NCBI RefSeq assembly: GCF_012489685.1
Contig: NC_080046.1
Location: 3,970,501-4,034,500 of the forward strand
Length of the DNA stretch: 64,000 nucleotides
Direction of reading: 5' to 3'
Source of the DNA: Lotus japonicus
Taxonomy: Eukaryota; Streptophyta; Magnoliopsida; Fabales; Fabaceae
Position 1 is the first letter of the stretch. Each line of letters opens with the position of its first letter. The notes under the pieces were generated by a model. The model did not search any database. It was not told the DNA's origin and was given only the letters and a program-made list of their open reading frames with translations. Positions 1 to 11,062 of the stretch are shown here, in pieces. The position numbers and the translations under genes are program-made.

Positions 1-2
1 AG

Positions 3-1984
3 GCAGCTGCAAAGAAGATGATTGATGGGGCAGAAAAGGACCAATACACTAATCTCAGGAGCTATGCTGATGAGCTTCTTAGAAGCAATCCACAAAGCAC
101 AGTCATCATCAAGAGCTCTCTTGGAGCAAATGGTCCTGTTTTTGAAAGGATGTATGTTTGTTTTGCTGCTTGCAGGCTGGCATTTGCACATCATTGTAGG
201 CCACTGATTGGACTGGATGGCTGTTTTCTGAAAGGTGTGTATGGAGGGCAGCTCCTTTCAGCTGTTGGAAAGGATGGGAACAACCAGATGTTCCCCATTG
301 CATTTGCCATTGTTGAAGCTGAGACCAGAGACTCCTGGGAGTGGTTTGTAGCTTTATTGCTTGAAGACCTGAACTTGGTAAAGCAACAGAGATGGGCATT
401 TATTTCAGATCAACAGAAGGTGATTTATCATTTTTGTTTATTTGTAATTTTTTGTTCACTTATGTCCTAAACATGAACTGATTTCTTGATTGTTTTCACA
501 CTTAGGGTCTAGTTCCCACTTTACAGTCATTAGCAGGTGATGTGGAGCATAGGGTTTGTGTGAAACATGTGTATGGTAATTGGAGGAAGAAATACCCAGG
601 AATGGAAATGAAAGGTGCTTTGTGGGCTGCTGCAAGAGCATGCACTGTTCCACAATTTGATAGGGCTATGGAGAAGCTGAAGGAGATGAATGAACAAGCA
701 TGGATGGACCTCTGTCAGATACCTGCCAAGCAATGGTCAAGGGCCCATTTCAGCACTAATTCTCTGTGTGACCTACAAGTGAACAATATGTGTGAGGCTT
801 TCAACATGGCCATTCTAGAACATAGAGACAAGCCAATCATTTCACTGGTTGAAGGATTGAAGCGCTATATCACCTCCAGGATTGTGAAGCAAAGACAATT
901 AATGATGAAATATAGAGGGAATATAGCTCCTATGATTCAACAAAAATTAGAGGATAACAAGAGAGAAGCAGAAAGTTGGCATCCTGAATGGAATGGGGAC
1001 ACCGAATACTCTAAATTTGAGGTTTCAAGTGGTCCATTTTTGAAGTATGGTGTGGAGATCAAAGACAGCCATTGTGCTTGCAGAAAATGGGACTTGACAG
1101 GTATCCCATGCTGTCATGCAATTGCTTGTATGTGGTATAATCGCACCTACCCTGAAAACTTTGTGCACAACTACTACAAGTAAGTACTCATGATCATAAA
1201 CTCTTATGGGGTCCTCTCATTTATTTACACTTAATCCGTGTGTTTGCTTATTGCAGGAGGGATACATTTCTAGCAACATATTCCTACATCATTTTACCTA
1301 ACAATGGCCCAAAATTGTGGACTAAAAGCAATCTTCCACCAATTCAACCACCATATGTAAGGAGGGCACCTGGGAGGCCAAAGAAACTAAGGAACAAGAA
1401 AAATGATGAACCAAGAAACCCTTACAAGATTCCAAGAAATCAAACAAAAGTGAAGTGCTCCAGATGTGGACAATGGGGGCATAATGTGAGGACATGTGGA
1501 GGTAAAACTGGTGCTGATAGGGACATAGAAAAGGGGGGCAACAAGGTAAAATTAAAGCAATTTTTAGTTTATACTAGAACTCTATAGCTTATGCATATTA
1601 TTGACTGAGAATGATTTGTTTCTAATTTGTCAGAAAAATCCAAAGAAGGTCCACCCTGGCCAGGCTTCTGGAAGTGGAACAATTCCTGTAACAAGAAGTT
1701 CATCTGCTGCTGCAAGGGCTGGAAAAGGGCCTCAGAAACCTCAGTACAAACCTGCTGCAAAAAGAAAGAGGAAGGCTCCTGATGCAATTACAACCCAAAC
1801 TGCTCCACAGCCAGCTTCCCAACCAGCTTCCCAACCATCTTCTCTGCCAGCTTCACAGCCAGCTTCACAGCCCTCATCAGGTCATGGGAGCACAATAACA
1901 GCTACACTGCCTCCATCTGGTGCAACCACAAGAAGAAGAAAGAGACCAAGAGTTGTAGTTGGAACTCAAGAGAGCACTAGTTGA
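3..1984 (+). CDS. MULE transposase (MuDR family), 5' end outside window
   Basis: Cut-and-paste transposase for Mutator-like elements. I read four exons: 3-419, 506-1179, 1257-1545 and 1634-1984, joined by GT/AG introns that keep the frame. Exon 1 carries the family's LIGLDGCFLKG motif with the first catalytic Asp and AFISDQQK with the second. Exon 2 carries a SWIM zinc finger (CAC...CCH near 1077-1115) that helps bind the terminal repeats. Exon 3 holds a CCHC zinc knuckle (CSRCGQWGHNVRTC). Exon 4 is basic with a PASQ repeat and ends in KRPR-type basic clusters, plausibly nuclear localisation signals. No stop or frameshift is visible, so the gene may be functional. The frame is already open at base 3, so the N-terminal MuDR DNA-binding domain lies upstream. 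Confidence 0.88.
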
Positions 1985-2373
1985 TTATGAGCCTTGATTA
2001 TGCTGTTTTTAGTCTTAGTGTTTTCTGGTTATGTAATGAACTTAGTTAAGCCTTTGGTTAATGTATGACTTTATCTATTGTAATTTGCAAGGGATGTTAT
2101 CCATGTTTGGTTTTGTATGACATTATCCATTGAATTTGGAATCTATGATTATATTAGCCATTTTGAATTTCCATATGACAACTGAAAATAGTAGATAGCC
2201 TAGATAGAACATTGTGTTTGCAGACATCATTTCAAACAACAAAAATTTGAGGACAAATTACTCAAATTCATTTATCAATTTCAAGTTTCATACATATGCA
2301 CTAAAGGCACGCACAGTACAAATAAACCCCACAACCTCTCCTACTTCTACTACATCATCCTCTCACCCTAATT

Positions 2374-2848
2374 CTACTTCATCATTTTCACCATTAGAAT
2401 TGCACATACAATCAACAGGAACACAGCTACAGACCATCCCAGCATACAACACTTGATCAACATTGCTTGGTTCTTCTTCATCTCATCTACTCTACGCAAC
2501 AAGCCTGCAATTATTTTCTTGTCACGCGGGTTACCCTCCAACTCATCATACCACTGGAAGAAATCACAGTGCCTCCTGTTCTGTTCCTGAGAATAAATAA
2601 ATTTTCCCAACAATTTCAGTTCAAGCAAAACCAAATTCACAACAATTAATCAACCTTAAACAATTAATCCAAAACATTACCTTAAACCTGCCACATCCAT
2701 AGAACCGCCTACCAATATTTCCGTTCTCGTTCGTCCAAGTAGTCACAACCGGGGCAACTTCTCCACACTTGCACAAAACAACGTTCCTCCTTCGACCGTA
2801 GCCACTGGAAACAGAGCTCCCTCCAGAGAAATGGCTTTCCCCACCCAT
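2374..2848 (-). CDS. GRF-type zinc finger protein with C-terminal membrane segment
   Basis: Two exons on the minus strand, 2848-2681 and 2586-2374, joined at a clean GT/AG intron, give about 126 residues. The join rebuilds a complete GRF zinc finger: CKCG near residue 26, then GRRFYGC, then HCDFFQWYDE after the splice, the order seen in plant GRF proteins of the At4g04775 type. A basic helical stretch follows, then a hydrophobic segment of about 20 residues near the C-terminus (CCMLGWSVAVFLLIVCAILM), predicting a tail-anchored membrane protein. It lies between the transposase and the right terminal repeat, so it is transposon cargo. GRF fingers bind single-stranded or structured nucleic acid in other proteins; its role here is unknown. 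Both exons are undamaged. Confidence 0.8.
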
Positions 2849-3132
2849 GTATGCCTCTTCTTCGTCTCGAGCCCTTAGCCTTCTCCCTTTCCCTTTCGCG
2901 ATTTGTTGAGCTCTCGTGCTCGTGTTCTTCGTCGCTCCTCTTCTTCGTCTTTCCCTTTCCCTTTCGCGATTTGTTGAGGTCCCTTTCCCTCTGTGTTTCT
3001 AATTTGGGGATTTATCCCCAAATTGGGGATTTAGGGTTAGCAGTAACCCATCTAGCACGTGCCCCTCTTTTTTTTTTTTTGTTATTCAGTAATTAAAATC
3101 CACGTGGCAAATAGGAAAAGCAAAATAAAATT

Positions 3133-3290
3133 CCACGTCAGCCCCTCCGTTAGTAAACTAACGTTGAACTGACAGAAGGGCAAACGCTACACTGTTTTGT
3201 TTCATGGAGGGCACAAACGTTGACAAAATTAGAAGAGGGGTATCATTTGCACTCCCATGAAACATCAGGGGCACCAAATGCATTTAAGCC
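3133..3290. repeat. Right terminal inverted repeat of the MULE
   Basis: The last ~150 bp align almost along their whole length with the right terminal repeat of the 11063-11589 element. They share GACTGACAG/GG, the CACTGTTT...CATG.GGGG block, ACGTtGACAAAA, ATTTGCAC, AAACATCAGGGG and the terminal ATGC.TTTaAGCC. The inner edge is approximate. The promoter of the leftward GRF gene must lie in or beside this repeat. Confidence 0.75.
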
Positions 3291-4537
3291 TTATTTTAAC
3301 CACGAGAAACACGATTAAATATAACTTAATGTGACTATTATGACTTGTGTTTATAGCAGAATATATGTTTACGTTCGTTTTTTTTTTAAAGTTCGAAAAT
3401 AATTTGGGACTGAATTCGAGTCCTCTTGGAGTAAGACCCAGACAATTTATGCAATTAATTAACTAGTTATTTAACCACAACGCCAATAAGCGCTATGTAA
3501 TAGATGTCCAAGAGGAAAACTTGGTAAGCATGACAAGGAAAACTTTTCTTCTAAACTTCCAACGTCCTGCTGATTTGCATGTAAACTTCCATTGTTTGAT
3601 TTCTTCACTCATAAGTATTGGATTAATCCCTATATATATATTGCTGCAACACAAGGCTTCAGAAAGTATTGAAGGATGTTAAAAAAAAAAGAAGTATTGA
3701 AGGGAATAGACATAGAAGCGTGAGAAGTATACACATGAGAGGAAGTGAAAATTTTCTCACACAAATCAAATAGAGTGTTTTTAGTGATTTATTTTTTGTA
3801 AGAATTCTTGTTCCTTTTTTCTTGGGTTGTGAGCTCGAGTGGTAAGGATGTAATCGGATCGAAACGCAACTTTAGAAGAAAAAAGACAGTAAAGGTGAGG
3901 GCACTTCGCTTAGGCTATTTATAATTTTTAATATATGTTATATGATTGTTGTAAGGGTTCTTCACTTCGACTACTTATATTATTAAATATATGCTATATG
4001 ATTGTTGTGATGATGTTTGTACTTGTATTGTGATAATTGATTGTCTGTTAACGACATATCGATTGTGTAACTGGAGGGTTTTTCCGAGTTTCGGTTATAG
4101 GAGATTCTAACGGTACTTTAGATCTACTGTGGTTTTGGATAGGGAGGTTTTCTCAAAAAGAGTTGCACAGAGTGGAGACTTTTATTTAACTTACCAAAGT
4201 TTTCGAAGTCATGATTTCTTATAAACTTCATCTAATAGAAATAATTAAAGTGGACATATATTTTGTAAGTTAAAAGAGAGTTTACATGCAATACAGAACT
4301 TTTAAAGAATGATAAAGATATTATCAAAGGGGACTTCAATCATTTTTATAAAATAGAATTTCAAAGGTGGACTTTTATTTCATGACCGTTGAGGAAAGAA
4401 AGACGAGACTCGATGACATCGTTGCTTGGAGTGGAGTGAACCGTCGTAGTGTAAAGTTCGGTCACTTGGAGCGGAGTGCAACCATTGGTGCTGGACCCAG
4501 ATTGGTGTCCTAGTATGACTACTTTCATAGCCACGAA
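3291..4537. other. AT-rich stretch, possible old LTR remnant; no gene
   Basis: No credible coding region. The right half (about 3640-4537) has a texture like plant Ty3/Gypsy LTRs, for example GGTTTTTCCGAGTTTCGG near 4077, and the sequence appears to resume after the solo LTR at 6996. I could not find a partner copy, so the LTR reading is a guess. Confidence 0.35.
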
Positions 4538-4912
4538 TGTAACATCCCATTTTTCTGACACTAACAAATACGATTATTATTATTATCCTTATTATTGTGT
4601 TGTTTATGTGTGCATTATGATAAAAGTTGTATAATATATGGTTAATTAAGCCTAATTGGATGATTGGAGGATGGATTAGTGCATGGAGCATGCCACATGT
4701 CTTCATGGTGGAGGGACAAGTGTTGGGGACACTTGTCTTCATGCATGGCACTCCGTTGCCACTTGCCTTCGTGCATGACCCTCCCTTGGACACTGGTCCT
4801 CATGCATGGAAGCCCTAGGCCACTTGTCACGATGCATGACTTTGTCTTGCCATGTGTTCTATTGCATGGTTTGGTTTAGACACTTGTTCTTCAATTACTT
4901 CACTTCTTGGTC

Positions 4913-4919
4913 TATAAAT
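4913..4919 (+). promoter_or_regulatory. TATA box of the solo LTR
   Basis: TATAAAT about 375 bp into the LTR, where the U3/R border would be expected. Confidence 0.5.
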
Positions 4920-6210
4920 TCAAGCATTCCGAAGTCTGATGATCAAGCCACAACCCAGTTCCAACCTGAGCCTCAGAGCTATTGAGAGAAGCTCCCAATT
5001 CCCTCTCAAAGTCTTCAACTTGAGTTTTCATCTCTCTTCTTTGTTCTTCACGAAAATCACTTCAAACCCTTCCAAAAACCACTCAAACATGTTTATGGGT
5101 ATGAAGAGATCGAATCTGGAAGTTTTGGCGAAGTTATGGGCGTGATTTCACGGGTTCTGGGCTCAATATTCGAGCTGTTCATCATTGCCACCGTGTTGTC
5201 CAGTTTTCCGGCGAGAATCGTCAACTTTCTCCCTCGTCCGAACCCCGATTGTGGCGATTCAAAAAGCGTTGTTCTTCTGGAACAAAGGAGAATCTGAACC
5301 CATGCCCCATTCATCTCCGGCGAGGAATTCCGCCGCTGCCACTGCCACATCTTCATCTTCTCCGGCGAGTCAATTTCTAGAAATTTCCAGATTTGCAATT
5401 TTGAGAGAAAACTTACGAGGATTGACGGAAAGGATAATCATCAAGAACTAAGGTAAGGGGGGAGAGGTCATCAACTCAGGATGGGGGAATAGTGCAAAAT
5501 AAATGGGTGTTGGACCCTCCTTAGGTCCTGTTTGTTGATTGACTTTATATGCTTATTGTTTTAATTCTTGATGTTTGCTGATGATGATGACTTGAGATGA
5601 TATTGATGAGATATGTGCTATGTGAAGATGCATGTTTGTTTGTGATGATTGATGATGATTGATGCTATATGTGTTGTTTGAGAATGATAATCTTGTTGAT
5701 ATCTGTGATACCTGAGGCTTATGCTAAGTGTTGATTGATATATGAGATCTATGATGCATGTTGATAATATATGATGATGATGCTTATGCTGAATGAGTTG
5801 TATGATTGTGTTGTTAACCTCATGATGATAATTGTGATTTTTCTGATGATGCTCTTTTCTTGATGAGGTGTTGATGAGGAATACCGGTATCGTAATGGAT
5901 GAGGAACCCCATTTGAAAAAAATGAGTTGTTTTGAATATACTATGAAACAATTCATGAAAAGCTTTCTTAAAATGATTTTTTAAACTTAAGTTTGGAAAA
6001 ACGATTACAAAATGTACTTTATTTTCAAAAATGTTTTCATTAAAAGGGATTTTTAAACGATTTGAATGACAAACACTTTAAATGGGGTATTCTCATGTTG
6101 TAATAAGAGCATGTCTTATTGGGTGTATTAGAATGATGATCGTATTGTGTAAATGTGATGTCTTATTAGATTGTTGCGATGAAATTGCTTGTGAGACTTT
6201 TCCCGTGTGC

Positions 6211-6525
6211 GGTGTTCGACGGTGTTATCCGAACATCCTTAATAATAAGGTTCGAGGGTGTCATCCGAACCATTATGAGAAAGAGGTTCGATGGTGTAAT
6301 CCGAACTGTGCTGTTGATAAGGTTCGAAGGTGTAATCCGAACCCTTCTGTTGTTAAGGTTTGATGGTCTAATTCGAACTGTGCTGTTGATAATGTTTGAT
6401 GGTGTAAACCGAACTATTTTGTCAATAGTGTTCTATGGTGCTAACCGAACACTTGTGTTTAATGTTCGAGGGTGTTATCCGAACAAATTGAGGAGACAGG
6501 CTCGAAGGTGTGATCCGAGCATGTT
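6211..6525 (+). repeat. 36-bp tandem repeat with inverted GTTCG/CGAAC cores, about nine units
   Basis: Each unit has the form GGTTCGAnGGTGTnATCCGAAC followed by about 14 variable bases, so each unit is an imperfect palindrome. Nine diverged units can be followed. The 36-bp period keeps all reading frames, which explains the repetitive ORFs that cross it; I do not consider those coding. Confidence 0.8.
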
Positions 6526-6995
6526 TGGATGGAATATAGTAGTTGTGCATTGCATACGATGATTTTGTGGTGTGAAGCTCATTTATATTTTGCTATTCCC
6601 TGATATGATTGTGTTGAATTGCTTCTCACCCCTCTGTTGGTTGTTTTGTTGTTTCTCTCCTCTTTTATCAGTGACGGGCGCTGAAGATGGAGATTGTGAT
6701 GCTGAGAGACACGGGGCAATACTTCGGGTATAGATCAAGTTTTATGCGCCGAAGCTATTAAGCCATGGTAGCTGTCGGTGGTAAGAGTTTAGGACTCAGG
6801 ATCGTGCATTTTAAACTCACTAGGAATTGACATTGGATTGTATTTGATATATTCTAAGAAAGTTTCTATTTGAAGTTGTAACTGAGAGGAATATTAAGTC
6901 TTTACGTTTTAATTGGTAAAGAAAAGTTCAAAATTTCTAGTCAAGTGACATACAATAAACTTAGTCTACATCACAAGTTTGGGCGTCACAACGAA

Positions 6996-7131
6996 CACTT
7001 GAGAGGGCGTTTCAGTTTGTTTGGCTAACCATGATTCATATCATGCATGCATACATTTTGTCAGGATGGTGGAGCGCCTATGTCTGTGCTCTGAGGACGA
7101 TGGAGTGGTCGTGCCTTCAGATGTTGATAAT
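6996..7131 (+). other. Fragment of a further LTR-like element, left of the TRIM
   Basis: Contains TTTTGTCAG followed closely by an ATG and a short acidic reading frame (SEDDG). The 38882 and 60787 LTRs have the same arrangement (TTTGTCAG then ATG). The sequence seems to continue after the TRIM at 7990-8150. It may belong to the same old LTR as 3640-4537. Confidence 0.35.
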
Positions 7132-7525
7132 TGTGACGCCCGGGGCCGACGAGGGCAGGGAGTGATCGCCGGTGCAGTGAGGCACGAACAAGAAGCGGCT
7201 CCTGGCAGGCTTCTAGGCGGAGGGGCACATGAATGAACCGATCTCACACCCAAACAAGAGGTATTCCGAGACTGTATAGGGATGGACTATACAGTTGAGG
7301 AGGGCATAAAAGATTTGATTGGTACTACTCATGACAACAAGTTGCAACTTCTTTTCGGGAGCCCAACTGATAAGAACTCCATGGTTAAGTGTGCTTTCCT
7401 TGGAGCAATATCGTGATGGGTGACCTCCTGGGAAGTTTTCCCGGGAAGCGCGCGAGTGAGGACAAAGCGCGCTGAAAAGACTCGTGTTGTTACCGTGAGG
7501 CCAGTCGTCAAGTCAGGATGTTACA
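7132..7525 (+). repeat. TRIM 5' LTR
   Basis: 394 bp, TG...CA ends, followed after two bases by the tRNA-iMet primer binding site. Confidence 0.9.
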
Positions 7526-7527
7526 AG

Positions 7528-7540
7528 TGGTATCAGAGCC
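7528..7540 (+). promoter_or_regulatory. TRIM primer binding site (tRNA-iMet)
   Basis: TGGTATCAGAGCC, the standard plant retrotransposon primer site, at the left of the 70-bp interior. Confidence 0.85.
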
Positions 7541-7595
7541 GACCTCTCCCAGTACGGTGTGGTTCGGGGACGAACCAAGCGGAAGCTGGTGGGCC

Positions 7596-7989
7596 TGTGA
7601 CGCCCGGGGCCGACGAGGGCAGGGAGTGATCGCCGGTGCAGTGAGGCACGAACAAGAAGCGGCTCCTGGCAGGCTTCTAGGCGGAGGGGCACATGAATGA
7701 ACCGATCTCACACCCGAACAAGAGGTATTCCGAGACTGTATAGGGATGAACTATACAGTTGAGGAGGGCATAAAAGATTTGATTGGTACTACTCATGACA
7801 ACAAGTTGCAACTTCTTTTCGGGAGCCCAACTGATAAGAACTACATGGTTAAGTGTGCTTTCCTTGGAGCAATATCGTGATGGGTGACCTCCTGGGAAGT
7901 TTTCCCAGGAAGTGCGCGAGTGAGGACAAAGCGCACTGAAAAGACTTGTGTTGTTACCGTGAGGCCAGTCGTCAGATCGGGATGTTACA
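7596..7989 (+). repeat. TRIM 3' LTR
   Basis: 394 bp, same length as the 5' copy and differing at only a handful of positions. Confidence 0.9.
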
Positions 7990-8167
7990 ATAACATAGTG
8001 GTTATCAACTATGAGTGTTGTCCCACCTTCTTTGTATGGAACTAGAGTTTATATCCGGATCATTTGATGAGCCTGTGTGCCTTGTATGTTCATGAGCATA
8101 TAGACTAACCTTATTATTTATAAATGCATTTAATAATCAATATATACATACATATATATATATAAAA

Positions 8168-8330
8168 AAGGAGGGGTCTATTGACTCCAGGAGTCAATTA
8201 AAAAACTGACTCAAAATCTTGACCCTCCATTTTTTTTAAAATAAATGGTGGGGATTAAGACACTATAATACCTCACATGACCATTTCATTCCCATGTTTT
8301 CCAAATTTGGGAGAAAACACGCACGCACAT
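8168..8330 (+). repeat. MITE-like repeat copy 1 with palindromic TTGACTCC/GGAGTCAA end
   Basis: Starts GGAGGGGTCTATTGACTCC and contains the palindrome TTGACTCCAGGAGTCAA. The reverse complement of 47545-47705 carries the same start and continues similarly through AATCTTgACC. I infer a dispersed short element; the right ends are not defined. Confidence 0.5.
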
Positions 8331-9224
8331 TGAACAGCACGGCTGAACAAGGTCTGTAGTGATGGTAATTGAAGACTGAACAGAACGGTTCAGAGCCATA
8401 CGTACAGAGCATGACCTTGTGATTTATTTGATTATAGCATAACTTTTTCCATCCTGGGCATCTTCTTCATATAAAGGAATCAAAGCATTGTTTTACTCAT
8501 TGAAATCAAAATACCCAATCAGACCATCTCGTTACACCTTTCATCTAGTACTTAGATAAAAAAGAACGAGTGATACCCATGATCAATTTGGCGGCGCATG
8601 GTAGAAACAAACGGTAAAAACTCACACAAGAAAGAAGGTCACGTGAAAATGTATATTTACCCAAAAATATTTACCAATATGTTAATAATCAATAATAACT
8701 TAACTCAAAAATATAAAATAATAAATCAATGTTAAACCATTTACTGGCAATATTGACTAATAATTTATTGATTTTAAATATTTAAAATAAATTTAATTAT
8801 ATTTACTATTATATAATCAATTATCTAGTTAATAAATATTACAAATATTTCAATTTTGTAATAGTTTTGACAGATAAATAATTATTTAATAACAATAAAT
8901 TTAAAATTTTTTGAGTTAATATTTGTGGTCCCCGGCTATAAGGTTGTTTTTACATGGCTTTTCTTGTGAAATATTTTTGTTCCCTAGCTGTGAGGCTAGC
9001 GGATTTTTTAGTTGACTTGGGTTTTACATGTATAAATTAGCATTTTTAAACATTCAAAAATTAAAACTAAAAAACATCAATTAAAATATTCACAAGTAAC
9101 ATCCTATAAAAGTTTATGAAAGAAGTATCATGCTTATAATAATGTATCTTCATGATATGTTACAACATAAATCATCACAAAGATCATCAAATTAGTTTCA
9201 TCACGAACTATTTTGAACAGAACT
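8331..9224. other. AT-rich sequence downstream of the F-box pseudogene; no gene
   Basis: No coding signal. From about 8650 onward it matches 34095-34640 at most positions and a more diverged third copy at about 33635-33900, so the duplication carrying the F-box pseudogene extends into this flank. Confidence 0.7.
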
Positions 9225-10545
9225 TTAACCTTCCTCATCAACCAAACTAGATAGGGGAACAACACTTTCTACATATCTAAAAACACGTTGCTCAATTTCT
9301 AAGTGAAGAGGGAACTTATTCACCACCTGTTGTTCAGAAATCTTGTACGAAACCAACGGTTGATTCTCTTCCCCTCCTAGAACGAAAACATCACCTTCAT
9401 CTTTATTCCAAAAATCCAAAAGAATTTGAGGACAAGGTCCACGCACAAGGTTATACATTCTCACCCAAGATCCTTCCATGCCATATTCATTCATCATCCA
9501 AATATCAAAATGAAATTCAGAGCGCATGTACTCCCTAACATAACCAACACAGTCATTCAAAACAAAAATATTTGAATGCCTGATGTAAAATTTGTTTCTC
9601 TCCTCTTGAGATATAACTTGGGGAAGGTTCATTTTCCAAAACACATCATCACTCATGTCAAAACAAACCACAAATTCAATATCACAAGTTTCGGCTAACC
9701 AATGATAAGCTCCTTTCAGATAAGCATTAAACATAGATTTAGCTATGTATCTAGCACAAACATCAACATTAATCACTTTCCATGAATCAAAATGAAGGCT
9801 ATATACCTTACCAATGAGCTTATCATTTTCCTTCGAGGAATCCTCTGCACCCACTACAATGTTCACGACCTTATAGTCATTTGTTTTGGGATCAACACCA
9901 AACCCGTGCACCACATGGAAGAAGGTACATTGTGCACGTCCCGTTGGAGGAGGGAAAGGAAGAAACTTTACCTCTCTGGTCGCTGGATTCCAAAGAATAT
10001 TTGGATTGGGGATGTGGGGAACACAACCTACCAGTTCAAGATAGATGATGCCGTTGGAATGAGCATGGGCTATGATGTTGTTTACACTATGTGTGAAGAG
10101 GAATGGTGGCTTTAGATCAATAGGGTTTGTGATTCCTCATCCTCAAAGATTAGTGAAATCAAAAACTTATTTATTTGGTGAAAGATCAAAAAGTTGGGTT
10201 TGTTTTTTGCCTTAACAATGGAGTGAGAAAGATGTTCAGTAATGAAACTGGTTTCTCTGGTGAGAGCATTATAGTTTTTGCTTAAGATTCTGAATCGCAC
10301 CAAAGACTTCACGGGGAGCCTAACAAGAATTTTCATCACTATCTCTTCTGGTATATGTTCTCTAGCCATTTTTTTAGTCTCTAGCATGATGCTAATTAAG
10401 AGAGATAAAGTGACTGTGAGCAAATCAAAGCTCCACTCAAAAAATGACTATGACCATGGAGAAGGTGGCTTCCAAAACATGTATATATAGAACTTGGAGT
10501 GATACGTATAAGAGAGAGGGGACCGTGGATGTTTGTTAAGTTATA
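8650..10545 (-). repeat. Duplicated segment, copy 1 (partner 34095-35960)
   Basis: F-box pseudogene plus about 570 bp of downstream and 150 bp of upstream flank are shared, in the same orientation, with 34095-35960. Examples: AATATGTTAATAATCAATAA at both left edges and AAGCTTAGAGAGTC-type F-box coding throughout. Confidence 0.8.
9225..10369 (-). pseudogene. F-box/FBA-type protein pseudogene, copy 1
   Basis: F-box proteins are substrate receptors of SCF ubiquitin ligases. The minus-strand reading starts MAREHIPEEIVMKILVRLPVKSLVRF at 10369, a classic N-terminal F-box. It continues into an F-box-associated (FBA) domain with ILWNPATREVKFLP, VHGFGVDP..NDYKVV, FDMSDDVFW and a C-terminal FRYVESVV.L. 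Near 10120 the frame shifts: one base is missing relative to the related copy at 34660-35806, giving an early stop after EDEESQ. Everything downstream is open to the stop at 9225, so this is a single-lesion, fairly young pseudogene of about 380 codons. Confidence 0.85.
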
Positions 10546-10834
10546 AAACACATTATTTTTTCATTTAATTTGGATATCTATATACTTTATGAAACAAAAT
10601 CGTTATCCACTATTTTATAACACATGTCACTCTAAGAATTACTCTCCTCAAACCCATCTCTCTGGCTGACAAGTGTCACAGCCAGAGAGTATTTCGCACA
10701 TTTAATTCACACATTAATACACTCATTTAATATGTTACTATATATGTTTGCATCTATTTCGCACATTTGACTTTACAAAAAATACGTTACTATTGTTTTG
10801 CTGCTTGACATTTTTTCAATCATAATTTCATAAT

Positions 10835-11053
10835 TCCATTTGGCCCATTCAATTGATTGACATAATTTTTGCTTAACATTCAATGGACAATTCCATTCGG
10901 CCCATTCAATTGGAAAATTATGAGTGATGACGAGGCTACAATTTCATTCACTCATATAATTCCATTCACGAGGCTATAATTTCATATAATTTTTTAGAGT
11001 GATGACGAGGCTATGACAATTCCATTCGGCCCATTCAATTGCTTAACATAATT
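10835..11053. repeat. Local shuffled repeats
   Basis: GACAATTCCATTCGGCCCAT and GAGTGATGACGAGGCTA each occur twice, with TTAACATAATTTTT also repeated. The pattern suggests replication slippage or a repaired double-strand break beside the 11063 insertion. Confidence 0.6.
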
Positions 11054-11062
11054 TTTTCAATC

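Larger units (their letters stand above)
1..3290 (+). mobile_element. Autonomous Mutator-like element (MULE), right part
   Basis: The element runs in from beyond the left edge of the window. It holds a spliced MuDR-type transposase reading rightward, then a small GRF zinc-finger gene reading leftward, then a terminal inverted repeat that ends at 3290 in TGCATTTAAGCC. That terminus matches the ends of the complete non-autonomous element at 11063-11589, whose borders are proven by a 9-bp target duplication. The expected target duplication here would be 3291-3299 (ttattttaa), but the partner lies outside the window. The convergent two-gene layout recalls mudrA/mudrB of maize MuDR, although the second gene here is unrelated to mudrB as far as I can tell. 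Confidence 0.85.
4538..6990 (+). mobile_element. Solo LTR, probable Ty3/Gypsy family
   Basis: Begins TGTAACATCCC and ends GGGCGTCACA, with a perfect 5-bp target duplication acgaa at 4533-4537 and 6991-6995, giving a 2453-bp element without internal region. The TGTAACAcCCC-like start is common in long Ty3/Gypsy LTRs of plants. A TATA box lies at 4913-4919. A donor-like GGTAAG is at 5452-5457 and an acceptor-like TTTTATCAG ends at 6671, hinting that LTR transcripts are spliced. A 36-bp tandem repeat occupies 6211-6525. Solo LTRs form by recombination between the two LTRs of a full element. Confidence 0.85.
7132..7989 (+). mobile_element. TRIM (terminal-repeat retrotransposon in miniature), complete
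   Basis: Two near-identical direct repeats of 394 bp (7132-7525 and 7596-7989), each starting TGTGACGCCCGGGGCC and ending GATGTTACA, flank only 70 bp. Directly after the first repeat is TGGTATCAGAGCC (7528 onward), complementary to the 3' end of initiator methionine tRNA, the usual primer site. The flanks ataat (7127-7131) and ataac (7990-7994) match at four of five bases. It encodes nothing and must borrow reverse transcriptase and integrase from another element. The high similarity of the two LTRs suggests recent insertion. Confidence 0.9.

Noticed and set aside
6179..6562. Repetitive ORF (RFDGVIRT-like 12-residue repeats)
   Set aside because: A by-product of the 36-bp tandem repeat; all frames open similarly.
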